Positions 15,917 to 23,185 of a DNA stretch of 23,185 nt are shown here, piece by piece (the first letter of the stretch is position 1; every line of letters begins with the position of its first letter). The position numbers were made by a program, and so were the translations under genes. Source of the DNA: Akkermansiaceae bacterium (GTDB lineage: Bacteria > Verrucomicrobiota > Verrucomicrobiia > Verrucomicrobiales > Akkermansiaceae); contig JABHEX010000313.1 in NCBI GenBank assembly GCA_018676385.1, positions 1 through 23,185 on the forward strand, read 5' to 3'. The notes beneath the pieces were generated by a model. The model saw only the letters and a program-made list of their open reading frames with translations. It was not told the DNA's origin and did not search any database.

Positions 15917-16351
15917 GTGGACCTAAAGGAAATTCGCAAAATCGTCGAGCTGATGAACGAACATGAGCTAAGCTACTTCCATCTCGAAGAAGAGGGGGTA
16001 AACTTGAAGCTTAAAAAAGGTGCTGACATCGTTCAAGTCGCGCAAGCAGCTATGCCGGCAGCCGCCGCACCAGCTACACAAGCAACTACCAACGAAACAC
16101 CTGCTGCCGAGCCTGCAGGTAATGACATAACAGCTCCTATGGTAGGCACATTCTACGCATCTCCATCTCCTGACTCGCCACCATTTGTAAATGTGGGAGA
16201 CACCATAAACGAAGGTCAAACCATCTGCATCATCGAAGCGATGAAAGTCATGAATGAAATCAAAGCAGAGACCTCCGGCACTGTATCCGCGATTGTTGCC
16301 AAAGACGGAGAGCCTGTTCAATTCGGTGATGCTCTTTACCGCGTTCAGTAA
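15917..16351 (+). CDS. accB: Biotin carboxyl carrier protein of acetyl-CoA carboxylase
   Basis: A 144-residue carrier whose biotin shuttles carboxylate between the biotin carboxylase and the carboxyltransferase in malonyl-CoA synthesis. The start is GTG at 15917; this gives the usual N-terminus (MDLKEIRKIVELMNEHELSYFHLEEEG pattern), and a stop lies upstream in frame. An Ala/Pro/Thr-rich linker spans about 41-70. The biotinyl domain follows, with biotin on Lys110 in EAMKVMNEI and the thumb-like region around PSPDSPPFVNVGD typical of the accB type. Its partner accC starts 33 bases downstream, the standard two-gene operon. The carboxyltransferase genes accA and accD are not in the window. Confidence 0.96.
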   Translation: MDLKEIRKIVELMNEHELSYFHLEEEGVNLKLKKGADIVQVAQAAMPAAAAPATQATTNETPAAEPAGNDITAPMVGTFYASPSPDSPPFVNVGDTINEGQTICIIEAMKVMNEIKAETSGTVSAIVAKDGEPVQFGDALYRVQ

Positions 16352-16384
16352 ATCATCCACTCGGTAATCTTTTTCTTTCCCCCA

Positions 16385-17740
16385 ATGTTTAGTAAAGTAC
16401 TAGTCGCCAACCGAGGGGAGATCGCCCTTCGAGTAATTCGCGCCTGCCGGGAGCTCGGCGTAGAATCCGTTGCCGTGTATTCGGAGGCAGATATTGATTC
16501 TATGCATGTGCAGCTAGCAGACGAAGCAGTCTGCATCGGTCCGGGCCCCAGTAAGGACAGCTATCTAAAGCCAGACCGCATCATTGCTGCTGCTGAAATC
16601 ACTGGAGCAGAAGCAATTCATCCCGGATACGGCTTCCTCTCAGAGAATGCACGTTTCGTGGAAATCTGTGAAAGCTGTAACATTCAATTTATCGGCCCTT
16701 CTGCAAACGTCATCCGCCGTATGGGTGATAAAAATAGTGCTCGTGCTTCTGCTGTTGATTTCGGCGTGCCTATCACACCTGGTTCTGACGGCATTTTAAA
16801 TTCGGCCGAGCACGGGCTTGAGCTCGCTAAAGAAATCGGGTTCCCTGTGATGATCAAAGCAACCGCAGGTGGCGGTGGCCGCGGTATGCGCCCGTGTTAC
16901 CTAGAAGAAGAATTTATCTCTCTCTATGATGCCGCCAGTAAAGAAGCAATCGCCTGCTTTGGTAACGGTGAGTGTTATCTAGAAAAGCTTGTCCTCAAAC
17001 CTCACCACGTCGAAATGCAGGTTATTGGCGATTCGCATGGCAACTACATTCAACTTGGTGAGCGCGACTGTTCCATGCAGCGCCGTAATCAGAAAATTAT
17101 CGAAGAATGTCCTTCTCCACTAATTTCAGATAAGATGCGTAAACAAATGGCGAAGGCATCGGTCAAGCTCATATCATCGATCGACTACCAGAATGCGGGC
17201 ACGATAGAATATCTCGTCGATGAAAAGGCAGAAAACTTCTACTTCATGGAAATGAATACCCGTATTCAAGTGGAACATCCTGTCACTGAGGAGGTGATGG
17301 GTTGTGAGCTTATAAAAGAGCAAATCCGGGTTGCTGCAGGCGACCCACTGTCTGAGCACGTGTTAAAAGCCAACCCACGCGGACACTCCATTGAATGCCG
17401 AATCAATGCGGAAGATCCATACAATAATTTTGCTCCCAGCCCGGGTAAAATCGACCTCTGGTATACCCCCGGAGGCAAGGGAGTGCGGGTCGATACTCAC
17501 GTTTACGCAGGTTACTCAGTGCCGCCGCACTACGATTCCATGATCGCGAAACTAATCGTGACTGGTGCAACACGCCGTATCGCCATTGATCGCATGAAAC
17601 GCGCACTCTCCGAATTTAAAATCGAGGGTATCAAGACAACTATTCCCTTCCAGCAGGAAATCATGGAACACTCAGATTTTGTCAACGGAACTTACGGTAT
17701 TGAGTGGGTTGGTGACTACATGGCTGAAAAAGGATACTAA
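16385..17740 (+). CDS. accC: Acetyl-CoA carboxylase, biotin carboxylase subunit
   Basis: A 451-residue cytoplasmic ATP-grasp enzyme that carboxylates biotin on AccB using bicarbonate and ATP. The N-terminal domain opens with KVLVANRGEIALRVIRA and HPGYGFLSEN (79-88). The ATP-grasp domain has the glycine-rich loop AGGGGRGMR (161-169), the adenine-side segment EKLVLKPHHVEMQV (200-213), the HGN (218-220) and ERDCSMQRRNQK (226-237) motifs, and the catalytic MEMNTRIQVEHPVTE (288-302). The C-terminal biotin carboxylase domain has HSIECRINAEDP. Length matches the family. The ATG is preceded by a run of C/T (CTTTCCCCCA) and no Shine-Dalgarno sequence. It is cotranscribed with accB. Confidence 0.97.
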   Translation: MFSKVLVANRGEIALRVIRACRELGVESVAVYSEADIDSMHVQLADEAVCIGPGPSKDSYLKPDRIIAAAEITGAEAIHPGYGFLSENARFVEICESCNIQFIGPSANVIRRMGDKNSARASAVDFGVPITPGSDGILNSAEHGLELAKEIGFPVMIKATAGGGGRGMRPCYLEEEFISLYDAASKEAIACFGNGECYLEKLVLKPHHVEMQVIGDSHGNYIQLGERDCSMQRRNQKIIEECPSPLISDKMRKQMAKASVKLISSIDYQNAGTIEYLVDEKAENFYFMEMNTRIQVEHPVTEEVMGCELIKEQIRVAAGDPLSEHVLKANPRGHSIECRINAEDPYNNFAPSPGKIDLWYTPGGKGVRVDTHVYAGYSVPPHYDSMIAKLIVTGATRRIAIDRMKRALSEFKIEGIKTTIPFQQEIMEHSDFVNGTYGIEWVGDYMAEKGY

Positions 17741-17780
17741 GATATCTTGGTAATTATCTGAGCTCTCTGGGATCGCCATG

Positions 17781-17810
17781 CTGAGTCACCCTGGGCGCGC
17801 GCTGTATAAT
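17781..17810 (+). promoter_or_regulatory. Candidate promoter of the lipoprotein gene at 17857
   Basis: A consensus TATAAT (17805-17810) lies 18 bases after CTGAGT, a weak -35 match. It would give a leader of about 40 bases and separate this gene from accBC. Confidence 0.35.
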
Positions 17811-17856
17811 AATTTGTTCTTTTTGAATAAATTACGCTGTTGCCAGTCAAATCAAC

Positions 17857-18513
17857 ATGCAACGCTTATTCTACTTCACCGCACTCCTAGCCAGCGCTAT
17901 TCTCTGTCACAGTTGCTCACCCGCTCGTCTGCATTACAAGCCTCTCACTCAAAGACCAAGTCAACCATGGGAGGGTAATTCAACGTCTTGGGGGGGGTAT
18001 TCAGAGAAAGCCCTCGACAAAAATCGTACGAAAGTAACCTTTGAAACGTTCAATCAACCTGGCCCTGAGTTTGCCCGTTATTTCGTCAATGTTCGAGCCG
18101 CAGAATTAGCCCTAGCAAGTGGCACCAACACCTTCTGGATATGCGATAAGAAAAACAAAGAATGGAAAGAAAAAAGCTATTTCCCCGATTACGTCGTTCC
18201 AGGCTACTGGAACTACCGTGAACATGAAATAATTCATTGTAGGAAACATTGTAAAAAGAAATGCCGAGCTCATATCGAGATTATCAGAGAGCGGTTCTGG
18301 GTACCAGAGCGTTACGTACCACCACATACTAGTGTGAACTTACTCAGTAAGGCTGAAGTTATCATATCAAAGCAACCCACAGGCACTCGACTAGACGCAA
18401 CTCATATCATTAATGATGCTCTGAGTAATCGTCATGGCTTTGGCAAACCTCGCCTTAGCCGGTATACGATGCATGCCTACAAAACATACATGACAAAAAC
18501 CGATCATAGATAA
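17857..18513 (+). CDS. Probable lipoprotein related to the CC0125/CC1285 family
   Basis: A 218-residue exported protein. The N-terminus (MQRLFYFTALLASAILCHSC) has a hydrophobic core ending at Cys20, a likely but non-canonical lipobox with Ser at -1. Residues 45-98, WGGYSEKALDKNRTKVTFETF then YFVNVRAAELALASGTNTFWICD, match the pattern of CC0125/CC1285-type lipoproteins (GYSE, DxNRxxV, LLRAAELxLxxGxxxF), a family without known function. The central part is unusual: a very basic EIIHCRKHCKKKCRAHIEIIRE with three cysteines spaced by four (128, 132, 136). The C-terminus (about 158-190) resumes a beta strand like that of the family, then adds a His/Tyr-rich tail. The reference family usually lacks the cysteine cluster, so it is probably an insertion. 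It ends 17 bases from the convergent DUF4105 gene. Confidence 0.72.
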   Translation: MQRLFYFTALLASAILCHSCSPARLHYKPLTQRPSQPWEGNSTSWGGYSEKALDKNRTKVTFETFNQPGPEFARYFVNVRAAELALASGTNTFWICDKKNKEWKEKSYFPDYVVPGYWNYREHEIIHCRKHCKKKCRAHIEIIRERFWVPERYVPPHTSVNLLSKAEVIISKQPTGTRLDATHIINDALSNRHGFGKPRLSRYTMHAYKTYMTKTDHR

Positions 18514-18530
18514 TTAGGATGAGTTTAAAC

Positions 18531-19508
18531 CTATCGTAATCCCCCTCGAACTATCGCTTTTTGACGAAGTTCTTCAAACGTATCATCTTCTGTTTGAAGC
18601 CTCCCTTGCTCATACAAATATTCATCTAATCTCCCGTTAAACAGCAATCTCTGATCCCATGGAACTCGATCAGGTCGTGGTTGCTGAGCACGCAAACTAG
18701 TCGTGCAGTTGCTGTGTATCACGTTGTAGAACCGTGGACTCTCCATGAGTTCATTCTGGATTTTTACTGATGCAATAAACATTTCACGAATCTTTTCAGG
18801 TCTGGCATCAATTGTATAACGCCGAACTGTTTCCTTCCTAATATTCGTACGCAACGGAATACAATCAGGTTCTGTGATAAACAGATACTGTAACTCAAAC
18901 ATTTTATAGAGCCCGCCAAAAGGAGTGAATTTTTCCCCAACTTCACGCCGCGTTTCTACCGATAGGCAAATTCTACCTTGCTCACCAAAATCAAATGACA
19001 AAATAGGGTGTGCAAGTAGATCACCCAAAAAATTAGATTGTATATAATCTAGTCCCCGTAAGTTAGATAACCTATAAGTTCGGCTCTCCCACTGCTCATC
19101 AAATTCATCACGTGAATAATGCTTAAAATTACGCACATTATATAGCTTAACTACATCTCCATCAACGCTGGCATAACCCGTACGATTATATTCAGCTTCC
19201 CACTGCTTATCATTCGACGGGCAAATAGTAAGAAAAGGGACAACCACGATGACTATCCCCACTGCCCACCAAAGCATGCGAACTTTCCATAGTTTGTTCC
19301 GAAAAAATATTATCGCCATTACGGCAGTCCATATCGAAGCTAGTAGACCATTCCCCCACCCAGCCTGTATGAACGGGCCATTATAAAAAATCATTCCGCA
19401 CAAATATGCCGCCGCAACTAACAGAATAATAAAAACCAATATCCAGAAACAGAAAATATAATATTTCCTCCATGCAAATACTTTAATGGTGTTAATTAAT
19501 TCACTCAT
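18531..19508 (-). CDS. DUF4105-family membrane protein
   Basis: A 325-residue inner-membrane protein. The start is taken at the ATG at 19508, four bases after the upstream gene's stop; a GTG at 19523, overlapping that stop, would add five residues. Three TM helices lie near residues 17-39, 51-68 and 79-96, followed by a periplasmic domain of the DUF4105 type. Recognisable are VKLYNVRNFKHY (120-131), LAHPILSFDFG with His167, ICLSVETRREVGEKFTPFGGLYKMFELQYLFITEPD (180-215) and YNVIHSNCTTSL with Cys268. The His and Cys are candidates for a catalytic pair. From memory, a Bacteroidetes DUF4105 protein has been linked to lipoprotein N-acylation; whether this one does the same is inference. It is cotranscribed with the glycosylase gene. 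Confidence 0.85.
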   Translation of the reverse strand: MSELINTIKVFAWRKYYIFCFWILVFIILLVAAAYLCGMIFYNGPFIQAGWGNGLLASIWTAVMAIIFFRNKLWKVRMLWWAVGIVIVVVPFLTICPSNDKQWEAEYNRTGYASVDGDVVKLYNVRNFKHYSRDEFDEQWESRTYRLSNLRGLDYIQSNFLGDLLAHPILSFDFGEQGRICLSVETRREVGEKFTPFGGLYKMFELQYLFITEPDCIPLRTNIRKETVRRYTIDARPEKIREMFIASVKIQNELMESPRFYNVIHSNCTTSLRAQQPRPDRVPWDQRLLFNGRLDEYLYEQGRLQTEDDTFEELRQKAIVRGGLR

Positions 19509-19512
19509 ACGT

Positions 19513-20250
19513 TTACCAGACACCCATTTCTAACAGCTGATTTTCTGCTTGTGGTTCCCATCCACGATTTGCGATGGGTGACGCAGGCGAAGGGTGAAGT
19601 ATCTTGCCGGTTTTGAATTTTTGTTCAGGAAAATGATCACTTGCCGCCTGAATAAGCTTTTTCTCCGCGTAGGCACCAACGCCTATTAACCACTCTGGCT
19701 GTAAGGCACTAATTACGGCAGCGAGATGTTTTTGGCAGGCTTTTTCCACCGGCTCCATCTCAAGCTTAGGCAGCTTATCAGGTGTGATGTTCTTGCCTGT
19801 GTCACCCATCCAGACAAGCGGGCAATAATTAGTAACAAAATGATCTTCAAAAAAGTCCATAGCATCGGGGAACTTTTCTGAAAACAACCCCCAAAGGCGT
19901 CTGCCGCTGACCTCGGAGCGCTTACAATCAAATCCCTCTATCGGACGTTTTGGGTGCTCATTCGTCGGTTTATCAACAGCTGTAGAAATACCCATCCAGT
20001 CACGAACAGCGGGAATTTCACCAAACGGGATACCAGTTTGCGCCATTCCCCATGGCCCTGGATTCATTCCAAGCATGATTACTTTTTTCTGGCCTGAAGC
20101 AAACTTCTCCAAATAGAGCTTATGACTTGCCCAAGCATATTCTGTGGGAAGATACACATGGCTGACTGGTGGAGAAAAACGCAATGGCTGCAGCTCGTTG
20201 GTGAGCTCTTGCGCAGCGGCGATCAATGATTTAATCGTAGAATTAGACAC
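19513..20250 (-). CDS. smug1: SMUG1-type uracil-DNA glycosylase
   Basis: A 245-residue DNA repair enzyme that removes uracil and oxidised pyrimidines (family 3 of the UDG superfamily). Motif 1 is GMNPGPWGMAQTG at residues 61-73 (Asn63 is the usual catalytic position), then IPFGEIPAVRDWMGI, HPKRPIEGFDCKRSEVSGRRLWG (99-121), the uracil-recognition NYCPL (141-145), and motif 2 HPSPASPIANRGW (219-231) with the catalytic His219. This order matches animal and bacterial SMUG1 proteins closely. The start is GTG at 20250; no better in-frame start is seen and there is no Shine-Dalgarno sequence. SMUG1 is patchily distributed in bacteria, which suggests transfer at some time. The membrane protein that follows has no obvious link to repair. 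Confidence 0.94.
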   Translation of the reverse strand: MSNSTIKSLIAAAQELTNELQPLRFSPPVSHVYLPTEYAWASHKLYLEKFASGQKKVIMLGMNPGPWGMAQTGIPFGEIPAVRDWMGISTAVDKPTNEHPKRPIEGFDCKRSEVSGRRLWGLFSEKFPDAMDFFEDHFVTNYCPLVWMGDTGKNITPDKLPKLEMEPVEKACQKHLAAVISALQPEWLIGVGAYAEKKLIQAASDHFPEQKFKTGKILHPSPASPIANRGWEPQAENQLLEMGVW

Positions 20251-20274
20251 GCAGAGATTTCACACGGAAACTGG

Positions 20275-20297
20275 CAAACTTCAAACTTCAAACTTCA
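20275..20297. repeat. Heptamer tandem repeat CAAACTT x3
   Basis: CAAACTT occurs three times in direct succession, with a partial fourth copy (CA), in the 62-base divergent spacer between smug1 and the CPBP gene. It follows the words GCAGAGATTTCACACGGA. It could be a spacer repeat or a target for a regulator. Confidence 0.7.
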
Positions 20298-20312
20298 GAG
20301 ATATCTACTACT

Positions 20313-21191
20313 ATGCATACTCTTTCAATGCTTATGAGTGCTGATCTTGTCTTCTCCTATACTTTTCTGCTGTGTGTCATCGCTTACGCATGTGCTATTC
20401 CAACATACTTCTTAATCAGGAAAAACTCACCCAAGCTCAATTGGCATCGGCATGGAAACACATGTACGAGCCAATTTAATCAGTTGGATATTTTTGGAGT
20501 CGGATTGTTTCTCCTGATTTTCGGGGCTACGCTCACACTCGCTCAAGCACCACCAGAGCTTGGCCCAGACGGTAATCCAAAAGAAATCAGGATGACGCCG
20601 AGTATCATGCTTGTTGGAATGATCTCACAGCAAATCGTTTTCACACTCATTGTATTTGCTCTGATGATGTTTCGTGGCACCAATTTTGGTGATCTACTTG
20701 GACTAAATCCCAGCAAAGTAGTTCGTATTTTAGTTATTAGCATGCTAGGTTTTGCTGCTTTTTATATTTTTGGTGTCGTATTACATATTCTTGGCTACGA
20801 GGAATGGCTAAAGAATATCTTCGGTAGTGACTACAAGGTACAGGAAACCATCAAAACATTTCAAGCGACTGACGCAGCGACTATTCGAATCATGATGGCA
20901 TTCACTGTCGCCATTCTGGCGCCACTGTGCGAAGAAGTGCTATTCCGTGGCTATATCTATGGTGCCACCAAACGATTCTCGGACCGGTTTTTTGCCTGTT
21001 TGTTCAGCTCTCTGCTATTCGCTGTGGTGCATTACAACATCAATGCCCTAATTCCATTATTCTTTCTCGCCATCGTATTGACCATCGCATATGAACTCAC
21101 TGGTTCAATTTGGGCACCTATCATCATACACGCACTGGTTAACGCCAATACGCTCATTATGATCGAATTCGGAAATGCCACTGCCAATTAA
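20313..21191 (+). CDS. CPBP-family intramembrane metalloprotease
   Basis: A 292-residue polytopic membrane protein of the CPBP (CaaX protease/bacteriocin-processing, Abi) family. TM helices lie near 13-34, 60-78, 98-120, 137-160, 190-206 and 226-285. The metal-site motifs are intact: EEVLFR at 207-212 (Glu207, Glu208, Arg212), FAVVHYN with His240, and HALVN at 273-277 (His273, Asn277). Members cleave substrates within or close to the membrane, or act in self-immunity; the target here is unknown. The first half contains a Pro/Gly-rich insert (79-94) between TM helices. The ATG at 20313 has alternatives at 20328 and 20334. The multihaem cytochrome gene starts three bases after its stop, so the two form an operon. 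Confidence 0.92.
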   Translation: MHTLSMLMSADLVFSYTFLLCVIAYACAIPTYFLIRKNSPKLNWHRHGNTCTSQFNQLDIFGVGLFLLIFGATLTLAQAPPELGPDGNPKEIRMTPSIMLVGMISQQIVFTLIVFALMMFRGTNFGDLLGLNPSKVVRILVISMLGFAAFYIFGVVLHILGYEEWLKNIFGSDYKVQETIKTFQATDAATIRIMMAFTVAILAPLCEEVLFRGYIYGATKRFSDRFFACLFSSLLFAVVHYNINALIPLFFLAIVLTIAYELTGSIWAPIIIHALVNANTLIMIEFGNATAN

Positions 21192-21194
21192 CTT

Positions 21195-23185
21195 ATGAAA
21201 TTCTGCGTCGCCTCATTTCTCATCTGTCTACTTTGCTGCTGCAGCAAAAAAGAATCAACCGCCTCGATTGAAGGAAAATCACCTTCGGAAGTCTCTTCCA
21301 TTGAGCATTCCAATCTCAATGCTTCGCTAACCAAGCTTCCTGGGCAGAATGCGATCTCGTCCCGCTGCATGGAATGCCACAAAGACATCCACCACCACTG
21401 GCAAAAATCGCATCACGGACAAGCAAACCGCTTGCTTACCATGGCACTAGACAAGCAACCGTTTTCTAACAAATCACTAAAGACACCTTCAGAAACCTGG
21501 ACATTTTCTAAAGAATCAAAAGAGCTCACCATCACTGCAAATGATGAAAAACACAATGTGGGTATGGTAATCGGCGTCGAACCGCTAATCCAGTATCTCA
21601 CTGCTGCAAGTGATGGTAGATGGCAGGCACCTAATGCAGCATGGGATCCATCAAAAAAAGAATGGTTTGATATCTTTAATGGCGACGCACGCACTAAGGC
21701 AGATTGGGGGCATTGGACGAACCGCGGTATGACTTGGAATACCCAGTGCGCATGGTGTCACATGACAGATTTTCAAAAAAACTATGATGAAGTATCGGAT
21801 AGTTACCAATCACACTGGAAAGAAATGGGTATCGGCTGCACACAGTGCCATGGCGACCTCGCAGAACACGCCGATGAGAAATCAGGCTGCTTGATCGACA
21901 TCTCCTCACACAAGAATCTGAAGAAAAACCACCCAGAGCGAATCCTGGATGGCTGCGCAACCTGCCACAGCCGCCGCGCTGAGTATGATGATCGTTTTAA
22001 GATTGGGGACAAGTATGGCAATCACTACCAACTTCAGCTCCCGACGCTTCCACACCTTTACTACCCCGACGGCCAAATCCGCGATGAGGTTTATGTTTGG
22101 ACATCGTTTCACACAAGTAATATGGGCCATAAGGGCGTAAGCTGTATGGACTGTCACGATCCACACACAACCAAACTAAAGCTACCTCTTGCTAATAACA
22201 CGCTCTGTATGTCGTGCCATGCAGGTGGTAGCAACGGCCGCATCGAAGGCGCTATTATCATTGATCCCGCCACCCACACGCATCATTTTGGAAAAGGTAA
22301 ACATAACGACGTCGGATCCGGTCACTCATGTGTCGACTGCCACATGACTCACACTACTTATATGGGTAGAGATCAACGGCGCGACCATGGCTTCCACGTG
22401 CCTGATCCCGCTTTGTCAAAAGAGCTTGGCACACCGAATGCCTGTAACAAATGTCACACTGATAAGGATACCGACTGGGCTATAAAATGGACTAAAGACT
22501 GGTATGGGGAAAAACTAAATAGCCCAGAACGTAAACGGCAACGCGCTCGTACACGAGCTATTGCTAATGCCTACTCAGGTGATCCACGCGCAATCGCCAA
22601 ATTACTAGAAGCACACCAAAACGAGAAAAACCCCTACTGGCAATCAACATTACTACAAATCATGCAACCATGGGCAAATGACCCGCGAGTTCAAAACCTC
22701 GGTCGCGCTGGTGTTCACAGCAAAGAATCGCTCGTGCGTGCTTCTGCATGTATGTTGCTGGAATTCAGTGATGGTAATGGGCCATGGCTCGAACCCATGC
22801 TCAAAGACCCAGTGAAGGAAGTTCGTATGGCCGCATCTTGGGCGTGGAGGCGCAATATTTCATCACGCTCAGATGTCTATAAAAAGCTAGCTAGCACCAT
22901 AAGTTTTGGAGCCGACCAGCCAGCCGGTGCATTGCGGCTCGCCCAGCTTGCCAATGACGCACACGATCTAACCAAAGCAGAGAAGTGGGCGAAACGTGCC
23001 ATCAAACTTGATAACACATCCGCAGGAACCCACGAATTTTATGCTATTTTGTTGGGCCGAATGGAACGTCCAATAGAGGCGCTCACCCAGCTAGGAATTG
23101 CACGTAAACTCGAACCTAACAATCCGCGCTATCCTTACCTCATGGCACTCACCTACGCAGAGCTTGGACAGAAAGATAAGACTGA
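21195..23185 (+). CDS. Octahaem c-type cytochrome with HEAT/TPR-like C-terminus (3' end missing)
   Basis: The frame is open from the ATG at 21195 to the window edge (663 codons). The N-terminus MKFCVASFLICLLCCCSKKES is a lipoprotein-like signal with three adjacent cysteines at 14-16, so an outer- or inner-membrane lipoprotein is likely. Eight CxxCH haem sites follow, with the first Cys at residues 58, 185, 215, 254, 317, 338, 379 and 417. The segment YMGRDQRRDHGFHVPDPALSKELGTPNACNKCH is typical of a widespread family of cytochromes c554-like with helical repeats. After about 440 come alpha-helical HEAT-like repeats (VRASACMLLEF, VRMAASWAW), then TPR-like helices (AEKWAKRAIKLD, ALTQLGIARKLEPNN). 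It should carry electrons in the periplasm, perhaps with partner binding through the repeats. The terminal acceptor is unknown. Confidence 0.92.
   Translation, partial: MKFCVASFLICLLCCCSKKESTASIEGKSPSEVSSIEHSNLNASLTKLPGQNAISSRCMECHKDIHHHWQKSHHGQANRLLTMALDKQPFSNKSLKTPSETWTFSKESKELTITANDEKHNVGMVIGVEPLIQYLTAASDGRWQAPNAAWDPSKKEWFDIFNGDARTKADWGHWTNRGMTWNTQCAWCHMTDFQKNYDEVSDSYQSHWKEMGIGCTQCHGDLAEHADEKSGCLIDISSHKNLKKNHPERILDGCATCHSRRAEYDDRFKIGDKYGNHYQLQLPTLPHLYYPDGQIRDEVYVWTSFHTSNMGHKGVSCMDCHDPHTTKLKLPLANNTLCMSCHAGGSNGRIEGAIIIDPATHTHHFGKGKHNDVGSGHSCVDCHMTHTTYMGRDQRRDHGFHVPDPALSKELGTPNACNKCHTDKDTDWAIKWTKDWYGEKLNSPERKRQRARTRAIANAYSGDPRAIAKLLEAHQNEKNPYWQSTLLQIMQPWANDPRVQNLGRAGVHSKESLVRASACMLLEFSDGNGPWLEPMLKDPVKEVRMAASWAWRRNISSRSDVYKKLASTISFGADQPAGALRLAQLANDAHDLTKAEKWAKRAIKLDNTSAGTHEFYAILLGRMERPIEALTQLGIARKLEPNNPRYPYLMALTYAELGQKDKT

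Noticed and set aside
20275..20297. CAAACTT tandem repeat as a possible CRISPR remnant
   Set aside because: The units are 7 bases with no spacers between them, and no cas gene is near.

Overview
The window looks like chromosomal DNA of a Gram-negative heterotroph, most probably a member of Verrucomicrobiota or a close PVC relative. The pointers are a DapL-type LL-diaminopimelate aminotransferase, a secreted protein with a PEP-CTERM-like tail, a fused sugar dehydrogenase/cytochrome c, a secreted squalene-cyclase-like toroid protein, and a multihaem cytochrome carrying helical repeats. This assignment is inferred from gene content; no rRNA gene is present. I see no tRNA or rRNA gene, CRISPR array, insertion sequence or phage gene.

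Layout. Positions 1-1668 hold the 3' part of a secreted PQQ-type sugar dehydrogenase fused to a cytochrome c domain, followed by a short-chain dehydrogenase. Positions 1959-6008 hold the conserved ybbP-ybbA / tesA arrangement: an FtsX-type permease and its ATPase on the minus strand, with a GDSL esterase divergent from them. Positions 6151-7796 (minus) carry mnmA (tRNA 2-thiolation) and a small unknown exported protein. Positions 7922-9995 (plus) carry a two-TM protein of unknown function and dapL (lysine/peptidoglycan precursor synthesis), ending in a strong bidirectional terminator. Positions 10097-11288 are a divergent pair: a TM2-domain membrane protein and a spermidine-synthase-like protein. 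Positions 11343-14678 (plus) encode three exported proteins: an orphan HlyD/MFP adaptor, an alpha/alpha-toroid protein, and a DNRLRE protein with a variant PEP-CTERM tail. Positions 14686-15747 (minus) encode an unrecognised protein with kinase-like motifs. Positions 15917-17740 are accB-accC, two components of acetyl-CoA carboxylase. The rest holds a CC0125/CC1285-like lipoprotein, a minus-strand pair (SMUG1-type uracil-DNA glycosylase then a DUF4105 membrane protein), and a plus-strand pair (CPBP membrane protease, then an octahaem cytochrome running off the window end).

Three things stand out. First, almost no start codon has a Shine-Dalgarno sequence; several are preceded by C/T-rich tracts instead, and one gene looks leaderless. 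Second, some spacers carry unexplained structure: an 18-bp perfect inverted repeat containing a terminator-like hairpin at 7820-7897, two palindromes in the ybbA-tesA spacer, and a heptamer repeat at 20275. Third, the 353-residue protein at 14686-15747 has the D-x4-N and IDFD signatures expected of a highly divergent phosphotransferase fold. I did not find a complete, obviously novel multi-gene system; the best candidates are the kinase-like protein, the 11.3-14.7 kb exported cluster and the CPBP-cytochrome pair.
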